A DNA stretch of 64,000 bases, taken from the NCBI GenBank assembly GCA_963709295.1, contig CAVPVW010000003.1:434001-498000 (forward strand), given 5' to 3'. The notes under the pieces were generated by a model. That model did no database searches and was not told the DNA's origin. It saw only the letters and a program-made list of their open reading frames with translations. A program made the position numbers and the translations under genes. This DNA is from JBGPQJ01 sp963709295. GTDB taxonomy: Bacteria > Chloroflexota > Anaerolineae > Anaerolineales > Villigracilaceae. This document shows, piece by piece, positions 44,924-55,210 of this stretch (positions are counted from its first letter, which is position 1; the number at the start of each line of letters is the position of its first letter).

Positions 44924-46331
44924 ATGACTGACTTGTTCGATCACGCCATGATTAATCGCATGAACCAGGAAGCGCCTCTCGCCGCACGGATGCGCCCGAG
45001 GATATTGGATGAATTTATCGGTCAGGAGCATATCGTCGGTGAAGGAAAGCTGCTCCGCCGTGCCATCGAAGCGGATAAACTTTTTTCATCCATCCTCCTC
45101 TGGGGTCCGCCAGGAACAGGAAAAACAACCCTCGCGCAGGTCATCGCCAACACGACCAAATCTCACTTTGTGACGATCTCAGCGATACTCGCCGGAAAAC
45201 CAGAGCTGAGAATAATCATCGACGAAGCCCTCGAACGACGACGGCTGTACAACCTGCGAACTATTCTGTTCGTCGATGAAGTCCACCGATGGAATAAAGC
45301 TCAGCAGGATGCGCTACTTCCCCATGTCGAGAATGGAACAGTAACGTTGATCGGAGCGACAACAGAAAACCCTTATTTTGAGGTCATCAAAGCCCTCATC
45401 TCCCGCTCGCGGGTATTTCAATTGCGCAACCTGACACAGGATGAAGTAGGTCTTTTGATTCAAAGAGCGCTTTCGGACAAAGAACGCGGGTACGGGGAAC
45501 GCAAGGTGAAGCTCGATCAAGATGCCAAGGAGCACTTTATTGAAGTCTCCGGGGGAGACGCTCGGAATGCGCTCAATGCGTTGGAGCTGGCCGTCGAGTT
45601 CAACTCTTACCGATAAAAAAGGAGTTGTTCACATCAGCCTTGACGTGGCCCAGGAGTCCATCCAGCGCAGGGCTGTCCTTTATGACAAAGATGGAGACGC
45701 GCATTACGACACGATTTCCGCCTTCATAAAATCCGTTCGTGGATCAGACCCAGACGCCGCCTTGTATTGGCTTGCAAAAATGCTCTATGCAGGAGAAGAC
45801 CCTCGGTTCATTTTGCGAAGGCTGATCATTCTAGCCGGTGAAGATATAGGAATGGCTGATCCGATGGGGTTGGTGGTTGTTTCATCGGCTCTGCAAGCCT
45901 ACGAATTCATTGGATTACCGGAAGGTGTCTATCCCATCGTGGAAGCGACGATATACCTCTCCACAGCGCCAAAATCCAACAGCGCGGGGGGATTCTTCAA
46001 GGCGATGAAAAAAATCGAAGATGAAGGGATTGTGTCAGTGCCGAAGCACCTTCAGGACGGCAACCGGGATGCGGCACCCACAGGTCAAGGGAAGGACTAT
46101 GTCTATCCGCATGAGTTTGATGGGCATTTCATCCCGCAGCAGTACCTTCCACGGCGATTGCTGGGCACCTATTTCTATCAGCCTTCCAGTGAAGGATATG
46201 AAGCCCAGGTGGTCTCCCGCCTTGATATGTGGCGGGAAGCTCAACGTAAAGCACTCGGGATTGAACGCACCGAATTTCCACCTGATCTTTCCCAGGATCA
46301 AATCAACAACCTGAAGGGGACAATAAAATAG
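44924..46331 (+). CDS. rarA: replication-associated recombination protein RarA/MgsA, one frameshift
   Basis: The repaired protein has about 468 residues, close to the usual RarA length. Residues: PLAARMRPRILDEFIGQEHIVG, Walker A GPPGTGKTTLA, sensor/Walker B LFVDEVHRWNKAQQDALLP, the arginine finger region (SRSRVFQL), then ISLDVAQESIQRRAVLYDKDGDAHYDTISAFIKSVRGSDPDAALYWLAKML of the tetramerisation domain. The first frame ends at 45616; removing one T at about 45603-45607 gives NLTDKKGVVHISLDVA directly. The enzyme acts on gaps and stalled replication forks. It overlaps the phosphatase gene by one base, so both are co-transcribed. Confidence 0.92.
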
Positions 46332-46942
46332 TGACTACGATTCTACTAATTCGGCACGGTGAAAATGATTACGTGAAAACAGGCAAATTCGCCGGGCGGA
46401 TCCCTGGTGTTCACTTGAACGAAAAAGGTCAACAGGAAGCAAGAGAAATCGCTGACGGATTGAAAGATGTTCCATTATCTGCCATCTACTCAAGCCCTTT
46501 GGAGCGTGCCATCGAGACCGCTCAACCTTTGGCGAAAGCTAAAAAACTCAAAATAAGGATTGCCGAGGGGTTGATCGAAACCGACATTGGGCACTGGAAA
46601 GGGTTGGAAATCAAGAAAGCCAGAAAATTACCTGAGTGGAAAACCGTCCAGTCAAATCCATCCCGATTCAGGTTTCCCGGCGGAGAATCATTTGTAGATG
46701 CCCAAACGAGGCAAGTGAAAGCAATTGAGGAAATTATTTCCCGTCAAAAGGATGATGCATTAATTGTATGTTTTTCTCACGCAGATCCGATCCGGCTCGT
46801 CATGGCGTATTACCTGGGGATGTCCCTCGATCATTTTCAGCGGCTCTCCTGCCATACTGGCTCGGTAATGGTTCTTAAATTCAGCAAGCAGAACGTTATG
46901 ATTTTGGGAATGAATTTACGGCCTCCGTTCAATTTTGGGTAA
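46331..46942 (+). CDS. histidine phosphatase (phosphoglycerate mutase-like)
   Basis: The 203-residue protein starts with GTG 46331, overlapping the rarA stop by one base. LIRHGENDY carries the catalytic His, the second conserved His is in VCFSHADPIRLVMAYYLG and SSPLERAIETAQPLA gives the Arg/Glu pair. MSMEG_4193-like family members are phosphatases of unknown substrate. Start choice is clear because the stop codons and RHGE are only a few residues apart. Confidence 0.88.
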   Translation: MTTILLIRHGENDYVKTGKFAGRIPGVHLNEKGQQEAREIADGLKDVPLSAIYSSPLERAIETAQPLAKAKKLKIRIAEGLIETDIGHWKGLEIKKARKLPEWKTVQSNPSRFRFPGGESFVDAQTRQVKAIEEIISRQKDDALIVCFSHADPIRLVMAYYLGMSLDHFQRLSCHTGSVMVLKFSKQNVMILGMNLRPPFNFG

Positions 46943-46951
46943 TTTAAAATC

Positions 46952-46982
46952 GATTACAGGGATGGTTTCCATCCCTGTAATC
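46952..46982. terminator. perfect hairpin between converging genes
   Basis: A perfect 14-bp stem (46952-46965 with 46969-46982) closes a 3-base loop. No T run follows on either strand, so termination might be inefficient or Rho-assisted. Confidence 0.5.
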
Positions 46983-47010
46983 TGAGACTTCCTTTGGTAC
47001 CTGGTAATGA

Positions 47011-47466
47011 CTACGGTGTCGTCTGTTGCCAGCGCCACCCACCGTGCATCTGTGAATTCCCTGTGCCATCGCACGCGCCAGTTCCCATCCCGCCCTTGCG
47101 ACCGAATCCTCGGGATTTCATCCAATCAGCCTGTTCTTGAGTGATCGCACCGGCTGCCACGGCTACATCAAGCGCCTTGGCACGAGCTGTGCTCAGCAAG
47201 GCAGGGATATCCTCTGCCGCAATTCCCTGAGCAAGGGCGACCTGGTATGCCGTCTCACCGCCTTCAAGACGGGCTTCCAGTTGGTCTACGGTAAGCCCGA
47301 GCGCTTCTGCCAGCGCCTCGACCATATAGTCATGCAGCAGCCCACCGCCCTGCATGCGGCCCTGGGGAGTGAAGGGAGGCTGGTTGTCCTGAGCAAAAAC
47401 GGCTCCGGTTGAGAATATAGCGAGCGCGGCCACGACGAGTAGACTTGTAACAATGATCCTTTTCAT
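47011..47466 (-). CDS. exported DUF2680-like protein
   Basis: The 151-residue protein starts at ATG 47466 after AAAGGAGAAAC. A signal peptide (RIIVTSLLVVAALAIFSTGAVFAQ) is followed by a mature helical part: YMVEALAEALGLTVDQLEARLEGGETAYQVALAQGIAAEDIPALLSTARAKALDVAVAAGAITQEQADWM. The LGLTVDQLEARL / GAITQEQADWM pattern is shared with DUF2680 and related exported helical-repeat proteins. The tail is Gly/His/Trp-rich. The gene is convergent with the phosphatase. Role unknown; a cell-wall or spore-coat-like function is only speculative. Confidence 0.75.
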   Translation of the reverse strand: MKRIIVTSLLVVAALAIFSTGAVFAQDNQPPFTPQGRMQGGGLLHDYMVEALAEALGLTVDQLEARLEGGETAYQVALAQGIAAEDIPALLSTARAKALDVAVAAGAITQEQADWMKSRGFGRKGGMGTGACDGTGNSQMHGGWRWQQTTP

Positions 47467-47570
47467 TTGTTTCTCCTTTTTTACGGTATTTTGAATTGCC
47501 TTACTGCCATTATCATAGCTCGGCATTGTAAAGAACCTATAAAGAAACAAATAAATCCATAATAAGAAAA

Positions 47571-47598
47571 AGCACTCGCTCCTAAGGGTTCGAGTGCT
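47571..47598 (-). terminator. terminator of uvrB
   Basis: AGCACTCG and CGAGTGCT (47571-47578 with 47591-47598) form an 8-bp stem; on the minus strand it is followed by TTTTTC just past the uvrB stop. Confidence 0.8.
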
Positions 47599-47619
47599 TC
47601 TACGATTGTTCAAAGTTAT

Positions 47620-49678
47620 CTATTCTTCTCCTGAAAGCAGTTTCAACCGCTCCCAGGGTTTCAGTTTTTCATCATCCGCCAGGAGAGCTTTCAACTCGTA
47701 CATTTCATCCCGCAAGCGCAGCTGCTTTTTCGAATTCCAGGTTCTTCGCCGCGTCCTTCATCTGCTTTTCGAGTTCCGAGATGACATGCACCAATTCCTT
47801 GCGCGAAATGTCATCGGAACGCTTACCGGCGCGGTACGCCGCTTTCAATTCCCCCAGTGTCCGTGCGGAATCGCGCGCTTCGATCGAGAGCGAATCGGTA
47901 ATATCGCGGATGGCCTTGCTGATGCTGACGGGCGTGATGCCATGTTCCTGATTAAATTTAACCTGCTTGGCGCGGCGGCGGTTGGTCTCATCGATCGCAT
48001 ATCGCATGGAGTCGGTGATCCGATCTGCGTACATGATGACCCGGCCGTTGATATGCCGGGCAGCCCGGCCTGTCGTTTGGATCAGCGCTGTCCCAGAGCG
48101 CAGGAAGCCTTCCTTGTCCGCATCGAGGATGGCAACCAGCGACACCTCGGGGAGATCAAGTCCCTCACGGAGCAGGTTGATTCCTACGATGACATCGAAC
48201 ACACCTAACCGTAAGTCGCGCAGGATTCCCACGCGTTCCAGCGTCTCGACCTCCGAGTGCAGGTAATGGACCTTGAGACCGAGTTCCATCAGGTACTCGG
48301 ATAAATCCTCCGCCATCCGTTTTGTAAGTGTGGTGACCAGAATTCGCTCTTGTTTTTCGACCCGCAGTCTGATCTCCTTAACGAGGTCATCCACCTGCCC
48401 CTTGGTGGGTCTCACCTCCACTTCGGGATCCACCAGCCCGGTAGGGCGGATGATCTGCTCGACCACCTGCTCGGCGTGTTCCATCTCGTAAGGTCCAGGC
48501 GTCGCTGAGGTGTAAATCGTTGACCCCATCACCTTTTCGAATTCGGAAAATTTTAACGGGCGGTTATCCAACGCGGACGGCAGGCGGAATCCATATTCAA
48601 CCAGAGTTTCCTTGCGAGAACGGTCCCCGTTGTACATCCCCCGGCACTGGGGAACGGTCATGTGACTCTCGTCGAGAATGAGCAAATAATCGCTGGGAAG
48701 GAAATCGATCATTGTCCAGGGGTGCGTGCCTGGGTCACGCCGGTCGAGGTGGCGGGAGTAATTCTCGACGCCTGAACAATACCCCACCTCCTTGAGCATC
48801 TCAAGGTCATAACGAGTGCGTTGCTCGATGCGTTGAGCTTCAAGTAGTTTATCAGTTGACTTGAAGGTGGCAATACGCTCATTGAGTTCCGCCTCAATAT
48901 CGACGATGGCTTCCTTGAGCTTATCTTCCTGGGTGATGTAATGCTTGGCAGGGTAAATCTCCACCTGCTCCGGCTCGGAGTAGATCTCGCCCGTCAGCGG
49001 ATTAAATTCCATGATGCGCTCGACCTCGTCGCCAAAGAAGGAAACTCGAACGCCTCGTTTATCCAGATAAGCCGGGATCAGCTCGAGGGTGTCCCCTCGA
49101 ACACGAAATGTTCCGGGACGCAATTCCATATCGTTTCGCTGGTACTGCCCTTCGATCAACTGGCGCATGAGAGCATTCCGCCGGTAGACTTCGCCCACCC
49201 GCAGCTTCACCGCCCCGCGGCCAAACTCCTCCGGGCTGCCCAGTCCATAGATACAGGAGACGGATGCCACGATGATCACATCCCTGCGGGACATCAATGA
49301 GGTTGTTGCAGCCAGTCTCAGGCGCTCGATCTCCTCGTTGATCTGTGTCTCTTTCTCAATGAAAAGATCATTGCGCGGGACGTAGGCCTCGGGCTGATAA
49401 TAATCGTAATAGGAAACAAAGTATTCGACCGCGTTTTCGGGGAAGAACTCCCTGAACTCGGAATACAACTGCGCGGCAAGGGTCTTGTTATGGGCCATGA
49501 TCAGCGCCGGCTTTTGAAGCTGCTGAATGACCGACGCCACGGTATACGTCTTCCCGGTGCCGGTAGCGCCCAGAAGCACCTGATGGCGCATCCCCTTTTG
49601 AATGCCATCCACGAGCTGTCGTATTGCTTCAGGTTGATCACCTGTGGGCACGAATGGGGCTTGAAGTTTGAATTCCAT
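47620..49678 (-). CDS. uvrB: excinuclease ABC subunit B (frameshift near C-terminus)
   Basis: The repaired protein has about 685 residues from ATG 49678; a TTG four codons earlier is an alternative. Walker A LGATGTGKTYTVASVI, the beta-hairpin region YVSYYDYYQPEAYVPRNDLFIEKETQINEEIERLRLAATTSL (partly cited), DESHMTVPQ and TGRAARHINGRVIMYAD are the hallmarks. The visible frame ends at 47705 inside the UVR domain. Removing one base at about 47715-47718 continues the reading as AAALRDEMYELKALLADDEKLKPWERLKLLSGEE and stops at 47620-47622, restoring the UvrC-binding UVR domain. It is the DNA-damage-recognition helicase of nucleotide excision repair. Confidence 0.95.
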
Positions 49679-49750
49679 GGATTGGCTCAATTCCTGTGGG
49701 AGACGAAATGAGAACAGTAGTTCTATATTTTACATCAAAGTTCGTATAAA

Positions 49751-49789
49751 TGCCAGAATCACTTCAGGAACTCTGAAAAGATTCTGGCA
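49751..49789. terminator. terminator downstream of the surface lipoprotein gene
   Basis: TGCCAGAATC pairs with GATTCTGGCA (49751-49760 with 49780-49789), with an inner TTCAG/CTGAA stem. A run of T follows on the plus strand and TTTAT on the minus strand, so it can stop the leftward lipoprotein transcript. Confidence 0.75.
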
Positions 49790-49803
49790 TTTTTTTGAGC
49801 TTA

Positions 49804-50637
49804 CTACTTAACTGGATTTGAAGGGAACGACCCCGTCCAATCCGTGACATTGGCCGTCACAGAGTCTCCGGCTTTGACCGTGACCACCGCGGACCCGCCT
49901 GCTCGTCCCGAGCCATCATAAGCAACCACCTGATAATTCCCGGGCGGAAGGCTGGCGATCGTAAAGTAACTTTGCCCCGCGCCTGTCCCGACCCAATACC
50001 AATAGGGGGTGCTTTTGCTGAATGCCACCAGCGTCAATACCGGGATGTCTCCATAGGGATAGGAGATGCTCCCGGTGATGCTGCCGGTCGTTTGCTGCGG
50101 TTCATATCCAGGAGGATAGGGCACATCGAAAGGACCATGATTCCAATCACACAAATCTATCCCGGAGGTGGTCTCCCCGGGAAAAACAGCAAAGGGTGAC
50201 GGGGTTGTGCCCGTGGAATACATGCCGCTAAAGGAGAAATCCGGCAGCCACACATAGGCGATGTAGTTGCCTGGATCCAATGTCATCTCATAGTCATTTG
50301 CCTCAGCATTAATGGTCAGTTCAGCAACAGTTCCTTTCGTGACCTCTTGAAAGAAAGCTCGCAAATCCGACCTGCCTGTCTTCGGGAAACAGACTTTTCC
50401 AGTCACTTTGCTGACCACAGCGGTAGGGCTTGATTCAACCGTGGGGGTCGAATGGTCTGGTGTGGAAGTTGCCTGAATAGCCTGGCTTGTCGGGGTGGAA
50501 AATCCTGCCAGAGTTTCCTCCACCATGGTAGCCACCACATTCGGGTCAAATGTCGGTTCGGCAGTGGCTTGCGGTAGATTGCATGCTGCCAGAAAGATTA
50601 CTGGCAATAAAATTAGACATCTACGCAGCATATCCAC
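49804..50637 (-). CDS. hypothetical surface lipoprotein with carboxypeptidase-regulatory-like domains
   Basis: The 277-residue protein has a lipobox (FLAAC, Cys19) after a short signal. A 50-residue Thr/Ser/Pro-rich linker follows. Two or three beta-sandwich repeats (VTGKVCFPKTGRSDLRAFFQEV...YEMTLDPGNYIAYVWLPDF; GSISYPYGDIPVLTLVAFSKS...FTIASLPPGNYQVVAYDGSGRAGGSAVVTV) have the LPPGNYQV pattern of carboxypeptidase-regulatory-like/CARDB-type surface domains. Function is unknown; a cell-surface binding or adhesion role is likely. The start is within a GTGGATATG overlap with the ornithine-cyclodeaminase stop (50638). Confidence 0.75.
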   Translation of the reverse strand: MDMLRRCLILLPVIFLAACNLPQATAEPTFDPNVVATMVEETLAGFSTPTSQAIQATSTPDHSTPTVESSPTAVVSKVTGKVCFPKTGRSDLRAFFQEVTKGTVAELTINAEANDYEMTLDPGNYIAYVWLPDFSFSGMYSTGTTPSPFAVFPGETTSGIDLCDWNHGPFDVPYPPGYEPQQTTGSITGSISYPYGDIPVLTLVAFSKSTPYWYWVGTGAGQSYFTIASLPPGNYQVVAYDGSGRAGGSAVVTVKAGDSVTANVTDWTGSFPSNPVK

Positions 50638-51612
50638 TCACAAGGAAAGAATTGTTCCCAAACCCTTGGCTTTTGCCCGATTGAAAATTTCGGGTGCCAC
50701 AGCCATGTCGTCCATAGCCAAGCCCAGATTGATCGCCATTGTCCTCTCCTTTTCCGAACCCCTTCCGGGTTTGATCCCAGCGACCAGTTCACCCAAATCA
50801 GCGTAAGGATCGGGGGTTTCCTGGAAGTAGCCCACCGACTTGTAATATTGGAATTGGGCATGATCGTCCGTGGAGATGCGGTCCATTTGAGACATGGCGC
50901 CACCTGTGAAATAAGAATCAAAATCAACCGCGGAAGCAAAAGAGCCTGGTTTCATCCAATTCTTCTCGATGGTTGGTTTGGGATGCTTCAAAATGGGACC
51001 GGAAGTAACGACCAGATCGGACTCCACGACAGCCTGCTTGGGGTCGAGAACACCGACAATGTCCAATCCAAGTTTTTCGGACATCTCCTTCACATAGGCA
51101 GTCTGGATGTCCGAGCGGATATCGTAGGCATATACCTTTTTAATTTTAAACAGGCAGGATAAGGCTTCCAGGTTCGTGCGTCCCTGGACACCGCAAGCCA
51201 GAATGCCCACCACTCCGCTGCCGGAGTTTGCCAGGTACTTGGCAGACAAGGCTGAGGCAGCCCCCGTGCGATAAGCTGTGATCCAGGTGCAATCCATGAC
51301 TGAATAAGGAAGACCGGTTTCGACATCATTGAGGACCAAAAGACCTGTGATGTATGGAAGCCCTCTCCGGAAATTTTCCGGGTAACCGCTTACCCATTTG
51401 ATACCAGCCGATTTCATCGAAGGGATATAAGCAGGCATGGCATGGATGAATGCGTCGGGCATCGTATGAATACCAGGCTTGGGAGGCATTTCCACCTTCC
51501 CCTGTCCTTTGTCCCTGAATGCCTGTTCCAGCAATTTTATGATGGTGGACATCTCGAGATTGACTGCTTCGACGTCCGCGCGTGATAAGTAAAGAATTTG
51601 ATTTTCTGACAC
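50638..51612 (-). CDS. ornithine cyclodeaminase/mu-crystallin family protein
   Basis: About 324 residues from GTG 51612, which has AGGAGG at a good distance; the open frame before it is not supported. ILYLSRADVEAVNLEMSTIIKLLEQAFRDKGQGKVEMPPK opens the family, GSGVVGILACGVQGRTNLEALSCLFKIKKVYAYDI is the NAD-binding part, and SGPILKHPKPTIEKNWMKPGSFASAVDFDSYFTG follows. Members reduce or deaminate small cyclic amino acids or act as imine reductases. The exact reaction is unknown. It precedes the surface lipoprotein gene. Confidence 0.88.
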   Translation of the reverse strand: MSENQILYLSRADVEAVNLEMSTIIKLLEQAFRDKGQGKVEMPPKPGIHTMPDAFIHAMPAYIPSMKSAGIKWVSGYPENFRRGLPYITGLLVLNDVETGLPYSVMDCTWITAYRTGAASALSAKYLANSGSGVVGILACGVQGRTNLEALSCLFKIKKVYAYDIRSDIQTAYVKEMSEKLGLDIVGVLDPKQAVVESDLVVTSGPILKHPKPTIEKNWMKPGSFASAVDFDSYFTGGAMSQMDRISTDDHAQFQYYKSVGYFQETPDPYADLGELVAGIKPGRGSEKERTMAINLGLAMDDMAVAPEIFNRAKAKGLGTILSL

Positions 51613-51692
51613 GGTATATCCTCCTAAAAATAATATTAAGCAATTATAGGACAATTCTCCACCTGAGGAATGGTTTCCGGCGCGAGCGCCAT

Positions 51693-54600
51693 TTATTCTC
51701 CAGGTCGCAGCAGCTTTACGTCAATAACATCCACTGTCCGATTCTTGATTTGCTCCAGCACATCCAACAACCGATCCATCCAATCGTCATTTTTCAGGAT
51801 GGCGCACCAATAGGCGTTTTTACCGCCACGTATCTGAGGGCCGAGGTCAGGGAGAGTTCGAGCTGCCATCCCTTCAGAAAGCGTCGGAAATCTTAGGACG
51901 AGTTGCCCGCCTTCCGCGCTGACCGAAGTCAGACCGGCCGCATCCGCCCGTAGCTTGACTCGCATCTGGTAGAAGAGGTTTTCCACCATCTCGGGGAACG
52001 GACCAAACCGGTCGCTGAACTCCGCAGCCAGGGCATCGATCTCCCTTTCGTCGCGCAAGCTGGCCAGCCTGCGGTAAAGCCGGAGCCGAAGGTCCTGATT
52101 CGGGAGATAGGCACGAGGAATGCCAACCGCCAATGGCAAATCCACTGTAACGGGTTCTTTTATATCCACGTCCAGGACTGATGCTGGAAACTGGGAAAGG
52201 GCTGTCAGGGACAACATACCTTCGCCCTGGCCGGTTGTTGCTGCAGCTTCGGCTGCCTTGCGCAAGCCTTTGACCGCAGCTGCCAGCATACGGGTGTAGA
52301 GGTGGAATCCCACGCTGGCAATGTGACCGGATTGTCGCGTCCCTAGAAGTTCTCCTGCGCCTCTGATCTCCAGATCGCGCATTGCAATGGAATAACCGGC
52401 ACCCAACTGCGAGTTTTCTGCAATGACTTCCAGCCGTTCCTGCCCGTCAATGGTGGGCAGTCGTTTTCGGTGTCTGAAAAAATAAGCATAAGCTCTTGCA
52501 GCCCCCCGCCCGACGCGGCCTCGCAATTGGTATAGCTGGGCAAGTCCGAAGGTGTCTGCGCGGTCCACGATCAATGTATTTGCATTGGGAATGTCGAGGC
52601 CGGACTCAATGATCGTGGTCGATAAGAGGATATCGATTTCGCCTTCGTTGAACTGGTGCATGACGGAGGCAAGCTCAGTTTCCGGCATCTGACCGTGTCC
52701 AATCCCGATCCGCGCTTCGGGAACCAATTTTGCCAGGTGCAGTTTCATCGAGTGGATGGTCTGAACCCGGTTGTGGACAAAAAATATCTGGCCTCCGCGC
52801 TCCAGCTCTCGCAGAATCGCCTGCCTCACCAGCCGCTGGGAGTAGGGACCGACGTGGGTCACGATGGGCAGCCTTTCCTCGGGCGGCGTGTTCAGATTCG
52901 AGATATCGCGCACCCCCGTGAGCGCCATGTACAGCGTCCGCGGAATCGGTGTGGCGGTCAAGGTGAGAACATCCACTTCCGTGCGAAATTTCTTAAGATG
53001 CTCCTTGTGCGTGACTCCAAAGCGCTGCTCTTCATCGATGATCACCAGGCCGAGATCCTTGAATTCCACATCCTGAGAGATCAAGCGGTGTGTGCCGATG
53101 ACGATATCCACTTTCCCAAGAAGGAGCGACCTTAGAATTTCGGTTTGTTCCCGGTGGGTTCGAAAACGAGAGAGCATTTCCACTGTGACCGGGAATGCTG
53201 CCAGCCGTTGTTTGAAGGTCTCGTAATGCTGCTGCGCGAGCACCGTTGTGGGAACCAGGATTGCGACCTGTTTGCCATCCATCACTGCCTTGAATGCCGC
53301 CCTCAAGGCCACCTCGGTCTTGCCATACCCGACATCCCCGCATAACAGCCTGTCCATCGGCCTCGGAGTTTGCATATCTTTCTTTATGTCCCCGATCGCC
53401 CGGACCTGATCCTCTGTTTCGATATACGGAAAACTATCCTCCAATTCCTTTTGCCACGTGGTATCAGGCTTGAAAGCAAACCCACGTGAGACCTGACGAC
53501 GCGCATACAAGCTCAGCAGTTCTTCTGCGACTTGCTGAACCGCCTCCCGTACTCTTGATTTGGTCGATGCCCAATCCCCACCGCCCAGCCTCGAGAGGGT
53601 GGGTTCACCTCCGTCAGAACCGATATACCGGGTTAACCTGTCCGCTTGGTGCACAGGCACGAACACCATGTCACCTTTCTCGTATTCGACAGCCAGAAAT
53701 TCCCGCTCGTGTCCCTCCAAAGACCGCTGCACCAAACCACTGTACCGTCCAATTCCATGATCGATGTGGACCACCAGGTCACCCTGACGCAAGTCTGCAA
53801 ACAAGGCTTCAGGCGCTTCGGCAGCAGGCTTTTGACGGGCACGCGGCTGAGGCCGTTCCCATCCAAAAATTTCAGAATCCGTGATCAGGTGAATATCGTC
53901 AAACACGAAGCCTTCGCTCAAGCTGGCTTCAACGAAATGCGGATTATCCTCGCTCTCCACCTGGCCTGAAGATTCGATCCACAGCTCCCTGAGCCGCTCC
54001 GACTGTCGCGAGACTATGACGATTTTCTCGCCAGCCTCCTTGACCCTGGTCAGATCCTCGATGAAGGGTTTGAGATGACCACCAAACCTTTGGCAGTGCT
54101 TGAACAGTCCAGCGAGTGTGGTCTCAGAGGGCTGGTCAGATTGCGTGGAATGACCCAACTCGACCCAGGAGAAACTTTGCAGACTGTCAAATAACTCTGA
54201 CCAGGTCATATAAGGAACAGGAAAATCCGCAGGAAGTGTCCCTTCTTCAATGCATTCCTGTCGAAAATGAACCGCCTGCTCCTCCACTTCCGCGACCATG
54301 CTTTCGACCAGACTTAAGTCATCCACCAGGACCACGGACCGGGGAGGCAGGTAATCCAGAAAACCTGCAGGATTCTTATAGAGAAGAGGAATTTGAAATT
54401 CCGATTCCTCCCTCCCGGAGGCAGGCATTGGATCATCCGGGGAAGCATGCTCGATGATAAATTCACGAGCCGGGGTAACCAGGAGTGTTTCCTGTTTGGA
54501 AAGGGTCCTTTGGGACGCTGGATCAAATTGCCGGATGGAATTGAGTTCGTCACCGAAAAAGTCCAATCGCATGGGATGATTTTCTGCAGATATCCAAATA

Positions 54601-55169
54601 TCCAGGATACCGCCTCGCCTGGAAACCTGCCCTGCCTCGACGACCGTATCTTCCACCTGGTAGCCAAGCTGCACCCAATTATGGAGGAGAGAATCGAGTT
54701 TAATCGTTTGTCCCACTGCTAATTTTTTACAAGCCTTTAGAAAATCCCGGCGCGGCATGCTAAGCGTCATCGCCGCGCGTGCGCTGGCAACAATGACGGG
54801 GGGCGTGGATGGCTTGTCACCAAAAGGGAGATGGTAGTGAGCCAAAGACGATAAAGCCAGAAGCCTTTCCCGGCGAGTCGCACTTCCCCAGGCAGCATCT
54901 TCGTAAAACAACGGATTAGGTTCTGAGAATAGAAACCGCGGTGAATCTGGCGCCCAATATCCCAATTCGTCGAACACAGACAACGCGTGATCCGCCCTGT
55001 CCGTAATAAGGATGATCGGATAGGCCGACTCACGTTGGAGTGTCGCGATAAGCGGCAACCGCGCCGCTCTGGGCAGCCCTAAGCCAGGGAGATGCTTTTT
55101 ACCGCGGATGGATTTTTGAAAATCCTGATATTCAACCGAATTTTGGATTTTTTCGAGGATCAGGTTCAT
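51693..55169 (-). CDS. mfd: transcription-repair coupling factor Mfd
   Basis: The 1158-residue helicase removes RNA polymerase stalled at DNA damage and recruits the excision nuclease. The UvrB-like N-terminal module (RGGILDIWISAENHPMRLDFFGDELNSIRQFDPASQRTL) is followed by the RNA-polymerase interaction domain (LRQGDLVVHIDHGIGRYSGLVQRSLEGHEREFLAVEYEKGDMVFVPVHQADRLTRYIG), the helicase core (Walker A LLCGDVGYGKTEVALRAA, Walker B VIIDEEQRFG, LTATPIPRTLYMAL, RGRVGRGAARAYAYFF) and a TRCF C-terminal domain. It is full length. pth starts 42 bases before it on the same strand, so both are probably one operon. uvrB lies about 2 kb downstream on the same strand. Confidence 0.95.
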   Translation of the reverse strand: MNLILEKIQNSVEYQDFQKSIRGKKHLPGLGLPRAARLPLIATLQRESAYPIILITDRADHALSVFDELGYWAPDSPRFLFSEPNPLFYEDAAWGSATRRERLLALSSLAHYHLPFGDKPSTPPVIVASARAAMTLSMPRRDFLKACKKLAVGQTIKLDSLLHNWVQLGYQVEDTVVEAGQVSRRGGILDIWISAENHPMRLDFFGDELNSIRQFDPASQRTLSKQETLLVTPAREFIIEHASPDDPMPASGREESEFQIPLLYKNPAGFLDYLPPRSVVLVDDLSLVESMVAEVEEQAVHFRQECIEEGTLPADFPVPYMTWSELFDSLQSFSWVELGHSTQSDQPSETTLAGLFKHCQRFGGHLKPFIEDLTRVKEAGEKIVIVSRQSERLRELWIESSGQVESEDNPHFVEASLSEGFVFDDIHLITDSEIFGWERPQPRARQKPAAEAPEALFADLRQGDLVVHIDHGIGRYSGLVQRSLEGHEREFLAVEYEKGDMVFVPVHQADRLTRYIGSDGGEPTLSRLGGGDWASTKSRVREAVQQVAEELLSLYARRQVSRGFAFKPDTTWQKELEDSFPYIETEDQVRAIGDIKKDMQTPRPMDRLLCGDVGYGKTEVALRAAFKAVMDGKQVAILVPTTVLAQQHYETFKQRLAAFPVTVEMLSRFRTHREQTEILRSLLLGKVDIVIGTHRLISQDVEFKDLGLVIIDEEQRFGVTHKEHLKKFRTEVDVLTLTATPIPRTLYMALTGVRDISNLNTPPEERLPIVTHVGPYSQRLVRQAILRELERGGQIFFVHNRVQTIHSMKLHLAKLVPEARIGIGHGQMPETELASVMHQFNEGEIDILLSTTIIESGLDIPNANTLIVDRADTFGLAQLYQLRGRVGRGAARAYAYFFRHRKRLPTIDGQERLEVIAENSQLGAGYSIAMRDLEIRGAGELLGTRQSGHIASVGFHLYTRMLAAAVKGLRKAAEAAATTGQGEGMLSLTALSQFPASVLDVDIKEPVTVDLPLAVGIPRAYLPNQDLRLRLYRRLASLRDEREIDALAAEFSDRFGPFPEMVENLFYQMRVKLRADAAGLTSVSAEGGQLVLRFPTLSEGMAARTLPDLGPQIRGGKNAYWCAILKNDDWMDRLLDVLEQIKNRTVDVIDVKLLRPGE

Positions 55170-55210
55170 GGTTCACGCAATACGTGTTGGCGCGAAATAA
55201 GCAACGAGAA

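Noticed and set aside
47594..48208. A 204-residue open frame antisense to uvrB
   Set aside because: Mirror of the highly conserved uvrB reading frame, with no start signal and no recognisable domain.
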